NCBI GenBank assembly: GCA_028583405.1 | Contig: CM053249.1 | Coordinates: forward strand, 34,322,808 to 34,386,807 | From: Pogonophryne albipinna | Lineage: Eukaryota > Chordata > Actinopteri > Perciformes > Artedidraconidae | Length of the DNA stretch: 64,000 bases | Direction: 5' to 3' | Shown: piece by piece, positions 39,960 to 53,730 of the stretch | Position numbering within the stretch: position 1 is the first letter of the stretch | Layout of the letters: each line of letters starts with the position of its first letter | Notes under the pieces: generated by a model | What the model was told of the DNA's origin: nothing | Databases searched by the model: none | Seen by the model: the letters and a program-made list of their open reading frames with translations, nothing else | Translations under genes and position numbers: made by a program

Positions 39960-40690
39960 CTGTGCTGTCGGCTGGTCGAATTAATGATGCCTCATTTTTC
40001 TTAAACTTGCATTTAAGAAGGAAAACAATTTCAACAATTTTAGTTTTTTACACTTACATGTTCATTACATACATCTGTCACCACTTTTGCTCACCTGAAA
40101 ATACAGTAACACTAACACATCACTGCAACGCAGCCACACACTGTCGGCTCGGTCTAATGAGTGATGCATCTGCCCAAACATTCATGTACATGCTTTGCCT
40201 GAAACATTAAATATCAAAATGTCTGCTTGCAATTAACCAGAAAATCACAGTGACTGACGATATTCAGCTCACATACACATATTGTTAATTAGCTACAGGT
40301 GGTAACACTCCTGGTATTAGTCCATATTAGCTATCAGGTGACTCATTGTTTCACACAACACACTCGTCCTTTAACCGTTAAAAATGTGAAATCATTCTCA
40401 TATCTGCACAACTGCTAGTTTCAACACAAACACGTACAACATACATCTGCTTCAGTGCTGACATACATCTGAAAGTACAGAAACACATCAATTCAATGAA
40501 GTCCCTGCTGTCGGCTAGGTCTAAACATGCGCCTGCCCAAACATTCATGGACATTCTCAGACTTGCAAGAAATATATAATATCAAAATCTGCTTGAAATT
40601 AATCAGCAAAACACACTTACTGATGATATTCAACACACACACAACTTATTATGTAGCAAGCTACAGGTGGTTACACTCCTGGTAATAGGT
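39960..40690 (+). repeat. Degenerate direct duplication, about 368 bp apart
   Basis: CTGTCGGCTCGGTCTAA at 40141 recurs as CTGTCGGCTAGGTCTAA at 40509, and CTACAGGTGGTAACACTCCT at 40292 recurs at about 40660. The spacing is 368 bp in both. A weaker third match starts near 39965. Confidence 0.65.
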
Positions 40691-40710
40691 GGTGGTTCAT
40701 CTCTCTCTCT

Positions 40711-40713
<3 letters not shown>

Positions 40714-40784
<71 letters not shown>
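40714..40784 (+). repeat. (CA)35 microsatellite
   Basis: About 71 bp of CA abutting the inverted dispersed repeat. Confidence 0.97.
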
Positions 40785-40786
<2 letters not shown>

Positions 40787-41006
40787 GAAATCCCCCTAAC
40801 ATCAGTGCCAATCCCTCTCTTTGGTGATGGTGAATCTGATCCCCAGACGGGGGTCTTGATGTGTTCAGGGTCTGATGGAAAGCGACGGGTCGATTGCCGT
40901 GGTCCGACGCCCAGAGCACACAACAATCACTCGACTTAGTTTCTCTTCTAATAATGCGTGTCTGCTGCTAGCGTGCTCCGCCTGGAGCGCCCCGCACAAT
41001 CAAGCA
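40785..41006 (-). repeat. Dispersed repeat next to a (CA)n array, copy 2
   Basis: Reverse complement of 31568-31790, from AATGAAATCCCCC to GCGCCCCGCACAATCAAGC. The dinucleotide array joins at the same base, so repeat and array moved or were copied together. Confidence 0.88.
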
Positions 41007-43265
41007 TACATATTCTACTACAATCTGTTATATTACTTTTATACATCCAGAAGCACAACACTGCGATGTAGCTGCATACGACTCAATGCAATAATACTTT
41101 ATTTTCAGAACAAGTCTGACATTTTTACTGCATCACTGCCACAGCAGCTCCATTTGCACAACATCATCAAAGACAGATATTCAGACAGGATAGAAGGAGA
41201 CTTTTAATGGAACATCACAATCACTGCAGATGATATGTTCAAGACCCTGTGACGTACATTTGACCTGGGAGTTAACTCTATTAGTTTTAGGATTGACAGA
41301 AGAGTGCAGTGTAGTTTGATTGAATCGGGGGACTCTCAGATTTGATGGTGCAAGGTGCGGGTTAGAGACGAGGTTATAAAAGATTAGTTTAAAGATTTAA
41401 ACAGTTTCTGAAAAGTTAAACTACACTCTTTGACATTATTTGTAATGTGTGGAGCAGTTTTGACTTTAAAGAACACTATTGATTACAGGAGAAGAATGTG
41501 TCGCCCCTATTCATCTAAGAAAATACATGTTACAGCTAAATTCAATGTGTTCTTTCCATGATAAAAGATGGTCTATCTTCACAATTAGATGGGTATTTGG
41601 CTTCTGTCCTTGGAATAGACAGGCATACTGTCTGATAGGTCAGGATGCCTCTACCTCTGCGTTTCCCCTGTATGACCCCTGAACCCTGTGTGACCTGAAC
41701 TTATTGTAACCATAACCTGACATATGTCATAGTTGCTTTTGCACATGAATCTATATCAGATCATTACTGGGTAATAAAATATAACAAAATAATAACAAAA
41801 TGATACAGGATCCATTTCCTTTAGCATTCTAGTGTCCATTATTAGGCCCAACATGATTTAAGACAAATAGCTGAGAGTCATTTAACCTCTGATTAAACTA
41901 GTATCATATAACATGCTTCATTATTCAACCATGACCAACATGATTTGGCCTCCATGTTAGAACAGCACCATTTGAAGGTTTAATAAAGAAGCCTGTTCTC
42001 TCTGAGGAGAGGCAGTATGTAATATACGTTTCCATCATCCAGGTATTACACACCTCCCTGGCAACATTCATTTCGTCACTCTTGATTTATTGTGAAATAT
42101 GGAGCCCCTGCACGGTCATATGGTCAGAAGAGAAATTGAGGTTTAATATGTGTGAAAGGATTTGAAAACGGTGCCCTCACTTTAGAATAGTTTGTATGGA
42201 TTTACACGTCGAGTTTGATGGTGAAAAGACTGGTTTAACACCTTATGAAAAAGAAAAGGAAACAGCCCGATTTGAAGGATTTTCACACAGATTATATTAA
42301 AGACGACCTCATTATTATTTGCAGATTTTAGATGGAAAAAACACTGCAACAACATAAACCAAAAAATGACTTTAATACTCCTCGTTTTAGTAAGGCCACC
42401 GTGCTGAGCATGATCTCCTTTCTTCTGTACACTGTTACTCTACTTTCTTGTGTTTAAGCATATGAATACATATGGATTTATATTATGTATTCATGTATGC
42501 ATGTATTTATATAAATATATGTGCCAAATCCCCTAGTCCTTGAAAAAGAAAAGCATCACCAACTACTCAAATTCACTTAAATAACAACACTAGATAATTA
42601 TCCATTTACTGTTGTTTAACTCTTAAGTGCTAATAATCAATAGCTTCAACATATATATATATATATATATATACACAGTATCTTTTTTCCCTTTACTTTC
42701 TTTTGGATTTAAGGCATCCAATAAGGCACGTTTCTTTGACTTATTATACTGTCTGTGTGTAAAAACATTTGTATTTTGAACAAAGTACACATATGGACAA
42801 ACTAAGTCAATACATAAAAGCATATTAAAAAACAATACCAGATCTGATCTGAGGTCAGAGGGAGGTGTGGGGGGGGGGGGGGGGGGGCTCTGTGTGAGAC
42901 TTTCACACCTGAGCTGTCAGAGACCCTCAGCCTCAGTGATGTCAGCGGGCCGTCAGCCTGAGAACTCCCAGAACCCCCCTCTGCGGACTGTTGGTGCCAT
43001 TTCCAGCACGCTGTTTATTTTCACCGTTTCACCCAAGAATGTATTTTAATTTCATCGTCCTTTCATTTCTCCTGCCGACGCTGACCGTTGTTTAAGGATA
43101 CCGCTGCTCCCCGGGCAATTACTGTGTCAGGGAGAGTGAGCTTAAACATCTGCAGCCGAGAGAGGGGCTTAAATGACCCCCCCCCCCCGGACCGGGTTAT
43201 AGTCGAGCTCTATGCAACTATGCAAACCTCTCATCAGCACAACACGACAAATGGGGATTCAACCT
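41007..43265. other. Non-repetitive intergenic sequence
   Basis: No gene was seen. It contains an (AT)n run at about 42653-42673 and a G run near 42870-42887. Confidence 0.35.
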
Positions 43266-43273
43266 GGGAAATA

Positions 43274-43846
43274 CAGAGGTGTAAAGTAACTAAGTACATT
43301 TACTCAAGTACTGTACTTAAGTATAACTGATATAACTGAAAAGTTTACTTTAATTAAATGAAATATGTTAAAAGATTTCACATAACTGTATCAGGTTAGT
43401 TGAAAGCAATACAATTAAGTTTCAATATTAGATTCAACTTAATATTTTTGTTTTCAACTAACCTGATACAGTTATGTGAAATGTGTTGACTTATTTATTT
43501 AATTAAAGTCAACTTTTCAGTTTCTTCAGTGTACAATTTAGAGAGACTTGTACTTTACTTGAGTACTTTAAATTGTTGCTACTTTGTACCCCACTACAAT
43601 TCAGAGGTAAATGGTGTACTTTTACTCCACTACATTTATTTAATACTTTACTTACAGATTTGGATGAATGATTACCAGCTTTGATAAGACTTTAATGATC
43701 AATAATTAATTTTGATGATAATACTTTTCTACTTTTACTTGAGGAACATTTTGAATGCAGGACTTTTACTTGTAACAGAGTATTCCTACACTCTGGTACT
43801 TCAACTTTTACTCAAGTAAAAGATCTGAGTACTTCTTCCACCTCTG
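43274..43846 (+). mobile_element. Non-autonomous hAT-like element with near-perfect 8-bp duplication
   Basis: It starts CAGAGGTGTAAAGTAAC and ends CTTCTTCCACCTCTG. The flanks are GGGAAATA (43266-43273) and GTGAAATA (43847-43854), seven of eight matching. It is rich in ACTCAAGTA words. A second copy lies inverted at 47315-47826, and a fragment at 55310-55349. Confidence 0.82.
43326..43530. mobile_element. Palindromic MITE nested in the hAT element
   Basis: The two halves are reverse complements almost end to end: TTCACATAACTGTATCAGG at 43378 pairs with CCTGATACAGTTATGTGAA near 43462-43480, and AACTGAAAAGTT pairs with AACTTTTCAGTT. It is about 205 bp with a loop of about 15 bases. The other hAT copy at 47.3 kb does not contain it. 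Confidence 0.78.
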
Positions 43847-43854
43847 GTGAAATA

Positions 43855-45261
43855 TAGAATAACTTGAGAAAAAGATTGTTATTCTTGAAATCAGCAGAAC
43901 AACAGGTTGTTTTTTTGCCCAACACCAGCCGGAGTGTGGATTAGCATTGTTAGCTGAGAATAGCTCCCTATTACCCTCTTACACTGTGACACTTTCTGGG
44001 GTGATGCTTTGGAGTATTTCTTTGTTAAAGCTCCGTGCCTCTCCTATAGGAGCCTCCAGCCGCACGCACATGGCCAGTGTCAGCAGTAATTAGCTTTGAC
44101 AGGGGCATTTAGTGGTTGTAATTCAAATCTAATTCAGAACATCTTAACCCTGAAGTCTGTCAAGACACTTGAAATGCACTGGAACACTCATGGTCCCAAT
44201 CAGGTCTGCGTTTGTGTGGCGGCACGCTGATGCGTCAACAAGGCCGCTTAGAAAAACAGGCACAGAAACTCATTTACTGTACCGAGCCGGATGGGCTGGT
44301 TAAATCCTCCCTGCGGAAGAAAAAAAGCAACATAAATAATGATAAATCTGCTTCACATTTGGCCCGCAGTGATTACCTCTGCTGCAGGAACCTTTTACCT
44401 TCATGCTCCTCTACCTTTTGAACCTTCCACAATACGACACCAGCTCTTCTGGGCCGGTGGAAAAGAAAACACGAAGGTATGGTCGGGGGGGAACCTTCGG
44501 CTGAGGAGACTCTTTAATCTGTTCTGCTCACACAGCACTTATCCTACAAGGAGTACTCTGGATTTGGTTCAATAATTCCACTTTTGAATTATTTTCTGTA
44601 ATCCTCGACTTCTGTCCCAAAGAAGTCACCACACTTATATACATTTGCTGTTAACTAACCGTTAACAGAGATACATTTATTTTAATCTGCTTCTAAAATG
44701 TCAAGGAAAGAACGCTCTCTTTTTTCATTTCAAAGAGACAGTGGTGTGTCGGAGAAGATTAAATTAAATTACAATAGACTGCATTAGGGTTAGGGTTAAG
44801 GGCATGTGCTAATCTGCCTCTGTAATAAAGGAACTGGTGGCTCTAAAATATCTCTATTAAAACTGCTTCACATCAGTATGGAAGCTCAGAGGGGCCAACA
44901 CTGTGAAAACCATGGTGAACATCTTTGTGGAGGGTCTCTCATGATCAGTCTATAAAAACGACTTTCCCTTATGCTGGAAAAAAAGGGCTTTGCCACTCTA
45001 TATGTGAGAATGAATATCTAGCAAAACGCTGTACAAAAGAATTTCAGCAAACAGGAGTTAAACGAGATTATAAACTTCAAATCTTAATGTAGCAATGTCC
45101 GCCATGAGGATTTTTCCAATGTGTTATATAAAAATAATTTTGATATTTGACTATTGTTTAGGATAAACAACGGGCAAAGTTGTCGGGATGTGGGGAAACA
45201 AGGGGTTTTGCCCTGCCATATTTTCTATTCTCTTACACATTTTGAAAACACTGCTCATTAA
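43855..45261. other. Non-repetitive intergenic sequence
   Basis: No gene was seen. AGGGTTAGGGTTA near 44787 is a short telomere-like word. Confidence 0.3.
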
Positions 45262-45460
45262 TAAAGACGCAAACGCATAAATACACAAACACACACACAC
45301 ACTCGCGAGCTTCCCCCAGACCATTAATCAAAACCAAAATATCTTCCCTCCGTAGTATTTTGATCATTTGCTCCGCTAATCAATCAGATCGATTGATTCC
45401 AGAGAAGAGGAAACTTTGAAGGCCTTTTTCTCAAAATGATGACTCGGTGACAGTCATTAT
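45262..45460 (-). repeat. Dispersed repeat shared with the hAT-like 5' region at 1.2 kb
   Basis: Reverse complement of about 1133-1330, including TTAGCGGAGCAAATGATCAA. It is probably a piece of the same hAT-like family. Confidence 0.65.
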
Positions 45461-47306
45461 ATAATGTGACATATTTCGCTTAATATTTGGAGTACAACAA
45501 CAATCCTGATATCATTAGAAAGCTAGGAATATCCTCTCTCCAACAGTGTATACAACTCAAAATGTGTCTTCGGGTCAATGCGACTGATTTCGATGGAGCA
45601 GGTCACATATTACGCATGTCATCCATTCTGTCACCACCTTTCAACTCTGCCGCTCCAATGAGGGCCTACAATTATCTTGTTTTAAACATTAGGAAACATT
45701 CATCAGAAATTCTTTATTGCGGGGAAATGTACATTGTTACAGCAAAGGGAAGAGTGCAGATAAAAAATAGTACATTATCAATCCAAACTTTTTTTTTGTT
45801 TTGACTGAGGATGTTATAACATTACTAAATTGTACAAGAAGGTAAATTATACATAGGCAGAGGTATTGGATAGCAGTTTTATGATTGTGAATTCAACAAA
45901 ACAGACCTGAGAAATTATATTACCACGGTTGTCCTTCATCACTGTGTTTGGTTGGTGGATTGAATATTTAAACACAATTATTAGGGAAGATCCACAACAC
46001 TTTATACTGTCTTTGTCTTCCTGTCTGTCTTCTATAACATCCATAAATCTGTCCGTTTTAATAATACCCCACCTTGTACCCCTCTGTTTATTTGTTCCTT
46101 ACTTTGACCATCCGTTCGCTGTTATTGATCATTGTGGAGAGAGGCAGACGTGTTGTTTTGTATTATAGCAGCTATCGGATGGAATCAATACATGGGCTGC
46201 ACAGGTTGTCATGTCCGACTATCTCAAGTAGAATCATAATGAAAAATACACCGGTAAAGTGTGCCTGTAGAAAACGGCTTGTGCCACAATAGGATAGCAA
46301 CAAGTAGTCAAGATAGTCAGGTTAGCTTTGGTTGCTATGCTAACATCACCCATTTTATACCAGAGAAACTTTCATAACAGCGTTGTGATGCCAAACAGCA
46401 TCAATTCAGACTGACACACATTCACTTATGGGGAATTGGGGATATGTATCAGCTGCTTGTGTGACAGTCAGACAGTGAATAGGCTACTTTACAGCTGCCG
46501 TGTGAGCTAACCTGGAGCTAACGGGAGAATAAACTCCGGTGGAAGAGCAGCACTGCAGCGGTCGGTAAATGACGCAACTGCGGCAGCACCAGTCGGGCTG
46601 TGGGCGGTGTGAACAAAACGGGGGCTGAAAAGAAAAAAACAGAAAAGCTCTAGCACGGAGCTAGAACGGGAACCGTGTTGGTGTGAAAGCAAGGGGCATC
46701 AGAGACTCCGTGTGATTTTCCTTACAGTTAAAACAGTAAGCGGAGCTCCAAAGAGCCGTAGAGCGCCGGCTGCATTTAACACCGGCATATTTGCATTTCT
46801 CCCATAATATAACACTTGTGTTAAGTGACACATGATTGATGATGGTGCCGCCGCGGCTCTTTAACCCCTGTAAGTGCTCCAAAAACAAATTAAAGCTTTC
46901 ATCAGTGTAACATGTCTATTACAAGATGTGCTAATAGCCCCTCGTTGTATCAAATTATTTGTGTGTCTAAATAATTTTGAGAAATTAAACTATTAATCAT
47001 CCCCTGACAAAGATCACGGCGGGCCCTGAGGAACGTGCTGCCCCCCGCACAATACACTTAGAGGTGTTTATGGCTTACTTTAGTGAAATGGCTGTAATTG
47101 CTTAATTGCTCATCTGTCGGTGGCTGCAGTGTTTTCTGGGTAAAAGTTACCCTCTGACTTGAGTTTCAGCGGAATTATCCAAAGTAAAACCAAATGTTGG
47201 CTTTGAGCTTTCACTGCTCATTTGAAAATGTGAGGAGGGGTTTTTCTACAGCGCCCATAGGGTATCACTCTAAACTGGAGGTGGTCAAATAAACTGCCAA
47301 AGGAGC
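45461..47306. other. Non-repetitive intergenic sequence
   Basis: No gene was seen. 46500-46700 contains GAACCGTGTTGGTGTGAAAG, a word common at fish DNA-transposon ends. 46930-47240 has homeodomain-type words and may be conserved non-coding DNA. Confidence 0.3.
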
Positions 47307-47314
47307 GTTACGTC

Positions 47315-47826
47315 CAGAGGGGGGAGAAGAACTCAGATCTTGTACTTAGTAAAAGTAGAAGTACCAGAGTGTAGGAATACTCTGTTACAAGTTAAAGTCC
47401 TGCATTCAAAATGTTACTCAAAGTAAAAATACAAAAATATTAGCATCAGAATATAGTTAAAGTACCAAACGTAAAAGTAGTGATTGTGCAGATTGGTCCA
47501 TTTCAGAATAATATATATGATATGTTTTATAATGATTGATCATTAAAGTGTTCTCAAAGCTGGTAAAGGTGCAGCTAGTTTTAATGACTTTGTATACTGC
47601 AGGGTAGCTTGTGGATTTACTCCAGGTGGAACTAAAGTCTGATTTAACACTTGATTATATTTCACATCATTCATCCACATCTGTGAAGTAACTAAAGGTA
47701 TTAAATACATGTAGTGGAGTAAAAAGTACACCATTTACCTCAGACTTGTATAGGGGTAGAAGTATAAAGTAGCAAAACATTTAAGTACCTCAACATTTGA
47801 GTAAAGGATGTGACTTTACACCACTG
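47315..47826 (-). mobile_element. Non-autonomous hAT-like element, copy 2
   Basis: CAGAGGGGGGAGAAG at one end and TTACACCACTG at the other, flanked by GTTACGTC (47307-47314) and GTTACGTT (47827-47834), seven of eight matching. It is inverted relative to the copy at 43274. Confidence 0.82.
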
Positions 47827-47853
47827 GTTACGTTAAATAAAATACATTCACAA

Positions 47854-48325
47854 CAGGATTGAGGAGTAATAGATTACAGATAACTGGATTATGTAATCAG
47901 GATACAAATAAGAAAAAACTATTCCCTTACAGTTACTTAAAAAAAGACGTTATCAGATTTCTGTTACATTTAAAAAAATTGGGATTACTAGAAGGATTTG
48001 TGTTATAAACCTAAAAAGAGCATATAGCGTTTGTTGTAAAAGGATCAGGTGGTTAGCTATAAATACAATCATTTCTGACCCTACATGTCATGGTTTCTTC
48101 TTTTCTAATTGTTCTGTTGTCTTAGAAAATACACTCAAGTAAAAAACATCTTATTGATATTTCTATCCTCTTATTTGCATTGCATTTGATGTTGAGGAAA
48201 TCCAAAAGTAGCTGAGAGTAATCAGATGACTTTGATATTTTGATACCCAGATAAGGTAACTGATTTTCTTACAGGTAACTAGTTATTGTATCAGATTACA
48301 TTTTGAAGTTACCCTCCCAACACTG
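47854..48325 (-). mobile_element. Probable hAT-like element of the CAGTGTTGGG type
   Basis: On the minus strand it starts at 48325 with CAGTGTTGGGAGGGTAAC and has repeated GTAACT/GTAATC words, as in a well-known fish repeat. The other end near 47854 (CAGGATTGAGGAGTAATAG) resembles the start. No target duplication was seen. Confidence 0.5.
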
Positions 48326-49177
48326 CTCAGAAGATGGATTTCCTGCGCGCTTTCGCCTAGCAACAGTGTGTTATGATACAGTCAGTCTGCTGATAGGCTG
48401 AGGAGGAGAGAAAGTTCACACATGGAGCTGAGTGAGGTGTCGCTCAGAGCCCCGTCCTCTTTGTTATTAAGCAGGCCGGCCCCTCACAAAGGGGTCCTGT
48501 GTTTTTATATGAGTAATGCATTAACCTGCCGGGAGAAGTTCATGTTAAGCGTATGGGCTCGGACAGCACAAGATTTATGGCGATGGCTGCAGAAATTATG
48601 CTTTTCTTCCCCCTAAAGGCACTTTAATTATGTAATTATTGCCAGCTGCTTTTCATTTGTGGTCACTGTTAATTGGGGGCCCGGGGTCCGCAGTTCAAGT
48701 GCTGGCTCTCTCTCCCCCCTCTCTCTCTCTGATAGTCCAGTTGTCCTGCGGCCTGAGATGATTAGCTAAATCCTCAGCAAAACTCATTTGTTATTCAAGC
48801 TTCGCCGGCAGCCCTGCCGGGGGGGGGGGGGGAGGGAAGAGGAGCCGGGGGCCCTCCACATCCTCCTTATCCCTCCAACTCATCAGCCACAATAAGAAGC
48901 AGCCATATCTGTTTGCTTTGCTTATTAGGCGCGTAAATGTAGAGAAAACATATCAGCGGTAGGGAGCTGAGGGCCCCCCCCCACCCGGACCCTGATGACC
49001 TGAATGAGTCTCTCCACTTTTTACAGTGGGCTGCTCTCACACAGTCTGAGGCATGAAGCCTGAAGGGTGGTGTTGGTGCATTTTCCTGTGACGGTTTATT
49101 TAGTAGAAAAAGCTATTGAGTTTTATATTTCATATGCAAAATGTCCTATGTATTATAAAATACTTTGTGGGTACTAA
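48326..49177. other. Non-repetitive sequence, candidate conserved non-coding block
   Basis: No gene was seen. 48470-48680 includes TTTAATTATGTAATTATTGC and balanced base composition, unlike neighbouring AT-rich DNA. Conservation cannot be tested here. Confidence 0.35.
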
Positions 49178-50297
49178 GAGATTATTATATGGAATACACA
49201 ATTCCATATATGATTATAAAACATTACATTCATTGCATTATTTTATTCAGCTTCGTGTATTTTGCTCATTTATTCTGTAAAGAAAATGGATAGAATTTAA
49301 AATTCTTCTTCTCGCCTACAAAGCCCTCAATGGGCAGGCGCCATCTTACCTTAAAGAACTCATTATACCCTACTGTCCTACTAGGGCATTGCGTTCCAAG
49401 ACTGCAGGGTTGTTGGTTGTTCCTAGAGTCTCTAAAAGTACAATGGGAGCCAGAGCCTTTTCTTATCAAGCTCCACATTTGTGGAATCAGCTTCCAGTTT
49501 GTGTTTGGGCGGCAGACACCCTATCCGTTTTTAAGAGTGTGCTTAAGACCTTCCTTTTTGATAAAGCTTATAGTTAGGGCTGATTAGATTCAGTCCCTAG
49601 TTTTGCTGATATAGGCTTAGTTTGTCGGGGGACATCTTACTTCTTCCTTCTCTCTGTCTATAGCTGTGTACTCTCATGTTCCGATTAACCCAGCTTCCCC
49701 AAATTTCTTTCTTTTTGGTGTCTATATATACGCCGGGATCCGGAGTCACGGATGATCCTGTTGCTGCGGTCCTGTGTCCTGGATCGCGAGCCCTGGATCT
49801 TGAGTCGTGGCTGTGGTCCTGGATCATAAGTCCTGGATGGATATCCTCGTGGATTCATCTTCCTATTATTCACACATGCATTTCCAAACATTTGGACTAC
49901 CTATGTTGCAAATGTATTATCTTTTCAATTTACACACGGCATCTATTGCACGTCTGTCCGTCCTGGGAGAGGGATCCCTCCTCCGTTGCTCTCCCTGAGG
50001 TTTCTCCCATTTTTCCCTTTAAACTGTGGGTTTTCTCCGGAAGTTTTTCCTTGTACGATGTGAGGGTCTAAGGACAGAGGGTGTCGTATTGTCATACTGA
50101 TATTCTGTACACACTGTGAAGTCCACTGAGACAAATGTAACATTTGTGATATAGGGCTATTTAAATAAACATTCATTGATTTTTTGAGATTATTATATGG
50201 AATACACAATTCCATATATGATTATAAAACATTACATTAATTGCATTATTTTATTCAGCTTCGTGTATTTTGCCTATTTATTCTGTAAAGAGAATGG
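49178..50297 (+). mobile_element. Rex1/Babar-type LINE insertion flanked by 112-bp direct repeats
   Basis: The direct repeats are 49178-49289 and 50186-50297, each starting GAGATTATTATATGG, with about four mismatches. Between them is a 5'-truncated LINE (49290-50185) ending GGGCTATTTAAATAAACATT. The repeat therefore has the position of a target-site duplication but is far longer than the usual 7-20 bp. Confidence 0.88.
49290..49577 (+). pseudogene. Rex1/Babar LINE reverse transcriptase C-terminal fragment
   Basis: The frame reads RIEFKILLLAYKALNGQAPS, then LKELIIPYCPTRALRSKTAG, LLVVPRVSKSTMGARAFSYQ, and ends near FKSVLKTFLFDKAYS, about 95 residues with a stop at 49575-49577. It is almost identical to the end of the 35.4-kb copy. 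All catalytic parts are missing. Confidence 0.88.
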
Positions 50298-52860
<2,563 letters not shown>

Positions 52861-53029
52861 ACTAGAACTAAAGTGACCCTTTTATGCATTTTGGGGTGTT
52901 CCCTTTCCTGTAGAGTGTTAGGTGTTAATGCATGTAAATGGTCTGCAAAGGCAATAATCCCTGTGTTTCTCTCCCACACACACTCCCCCCTGCCTGAAAC
53001 GCTTCCATTGGAATCCTTTGTTTACTCCA

Positions 53030-53277
53030 GGAACATAGTGACATCACTATGTAACACTTGCGCTTCTATTGGCTAGCACTCCAACACATTGTACGTGATA
53101 GGCTAAGGGGCGGGACATCTCTAAGCGGTTGACCAATCACAACAGAGCCGGCCAGCTAACCCATCAGAGCAGACTGGGCTCTGGTTTCAGACAGAGGGTG
53201 AAAAGAGGTGCTGCAGCACAGGCAGTATGAGACAAATAAAGAGCTTTTTTAACCTTAAAGCATGGAGACATGTCCCA
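53030..53277 (+). promoter_or_regulatory. Promoter-like region upstream of the 57-bp minisatellite
   Basis: It contains CTATTGGCTA, GACCAATCAC (CCAAT boxes in both orientations), and a GC box GGGGCGGGAC near 53108. It is followed at 53227 by an ATG that opens into the repeats. This looks like the promoter of a dispersed element, not of a host gene. Confidence 0.4.
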
Positions 53278-53730
53278 GTAGAGACACTACATACTGATAT
53301 ACACCTGAACATCAGCAGGAGAGGACTCTTTAAAGTAGAGACACTACATACTGATATACACCTGAACATCAGCAGGAGAGGACTCTTTAAAGTAGAGACA
53401 CTACATACTGATATACACCTGAACATCAGCAGGAGAGGACTCTTTAAAGTAGAGACACTACATACTGATATACACCTGAACATCAGCAGGAGAGGACTCT
53501 TTAAAGTAGAGACACTACATACTGATATACACCTGAACATCAGCAGGAGAGGACTCTTTCAAGTAGAGACACTACATACTGATATACACCTGAACATCAG
53601 CAGGAGAGGACTCTTTAAAGTAGGGACACTACATACTGATATACACCTGAACATCAGCAGGAGAGGACTCTTTAAAGTAGACACACTACATACTGATATA
53701 CACCTGAAATTAGCAGAATATGTCGTATAA
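53278..53730 (+). repeat. 57-bp minisatellite, about eight units
   Basis: The unit holds AGACACTACATACTGATATA, CACCTGAACATCAGCAGG and AGAGGACTCTTTAAAGT. Because 57 is a multiple of three, one frame stays open (53227-53730, 167 residues) with a 19-residue repeat starting VETLHTDIHLNISRRG. The opposite strand is also open. The units are nearly identical, so the array is young. The same unit occurs in the palindrome arms. Confidence 0.95.

Noticed and set aside
44785..44805. Interstitial telomere repeat (also near 32483)
   Set aside because: Only about two TTAGGG units each; too short to mean anything.
53187..53540. Minus-strand ORF with repeats over the minisatellite
   Set aside because: It is the antisense of a 57-bp repeat; both strands stay open only because the unit is a multiple of three.
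53278..53730. CRISPR-like array
   Set aside because: Units are contiguous with no unique spacers, and the DNA is vertebrate.
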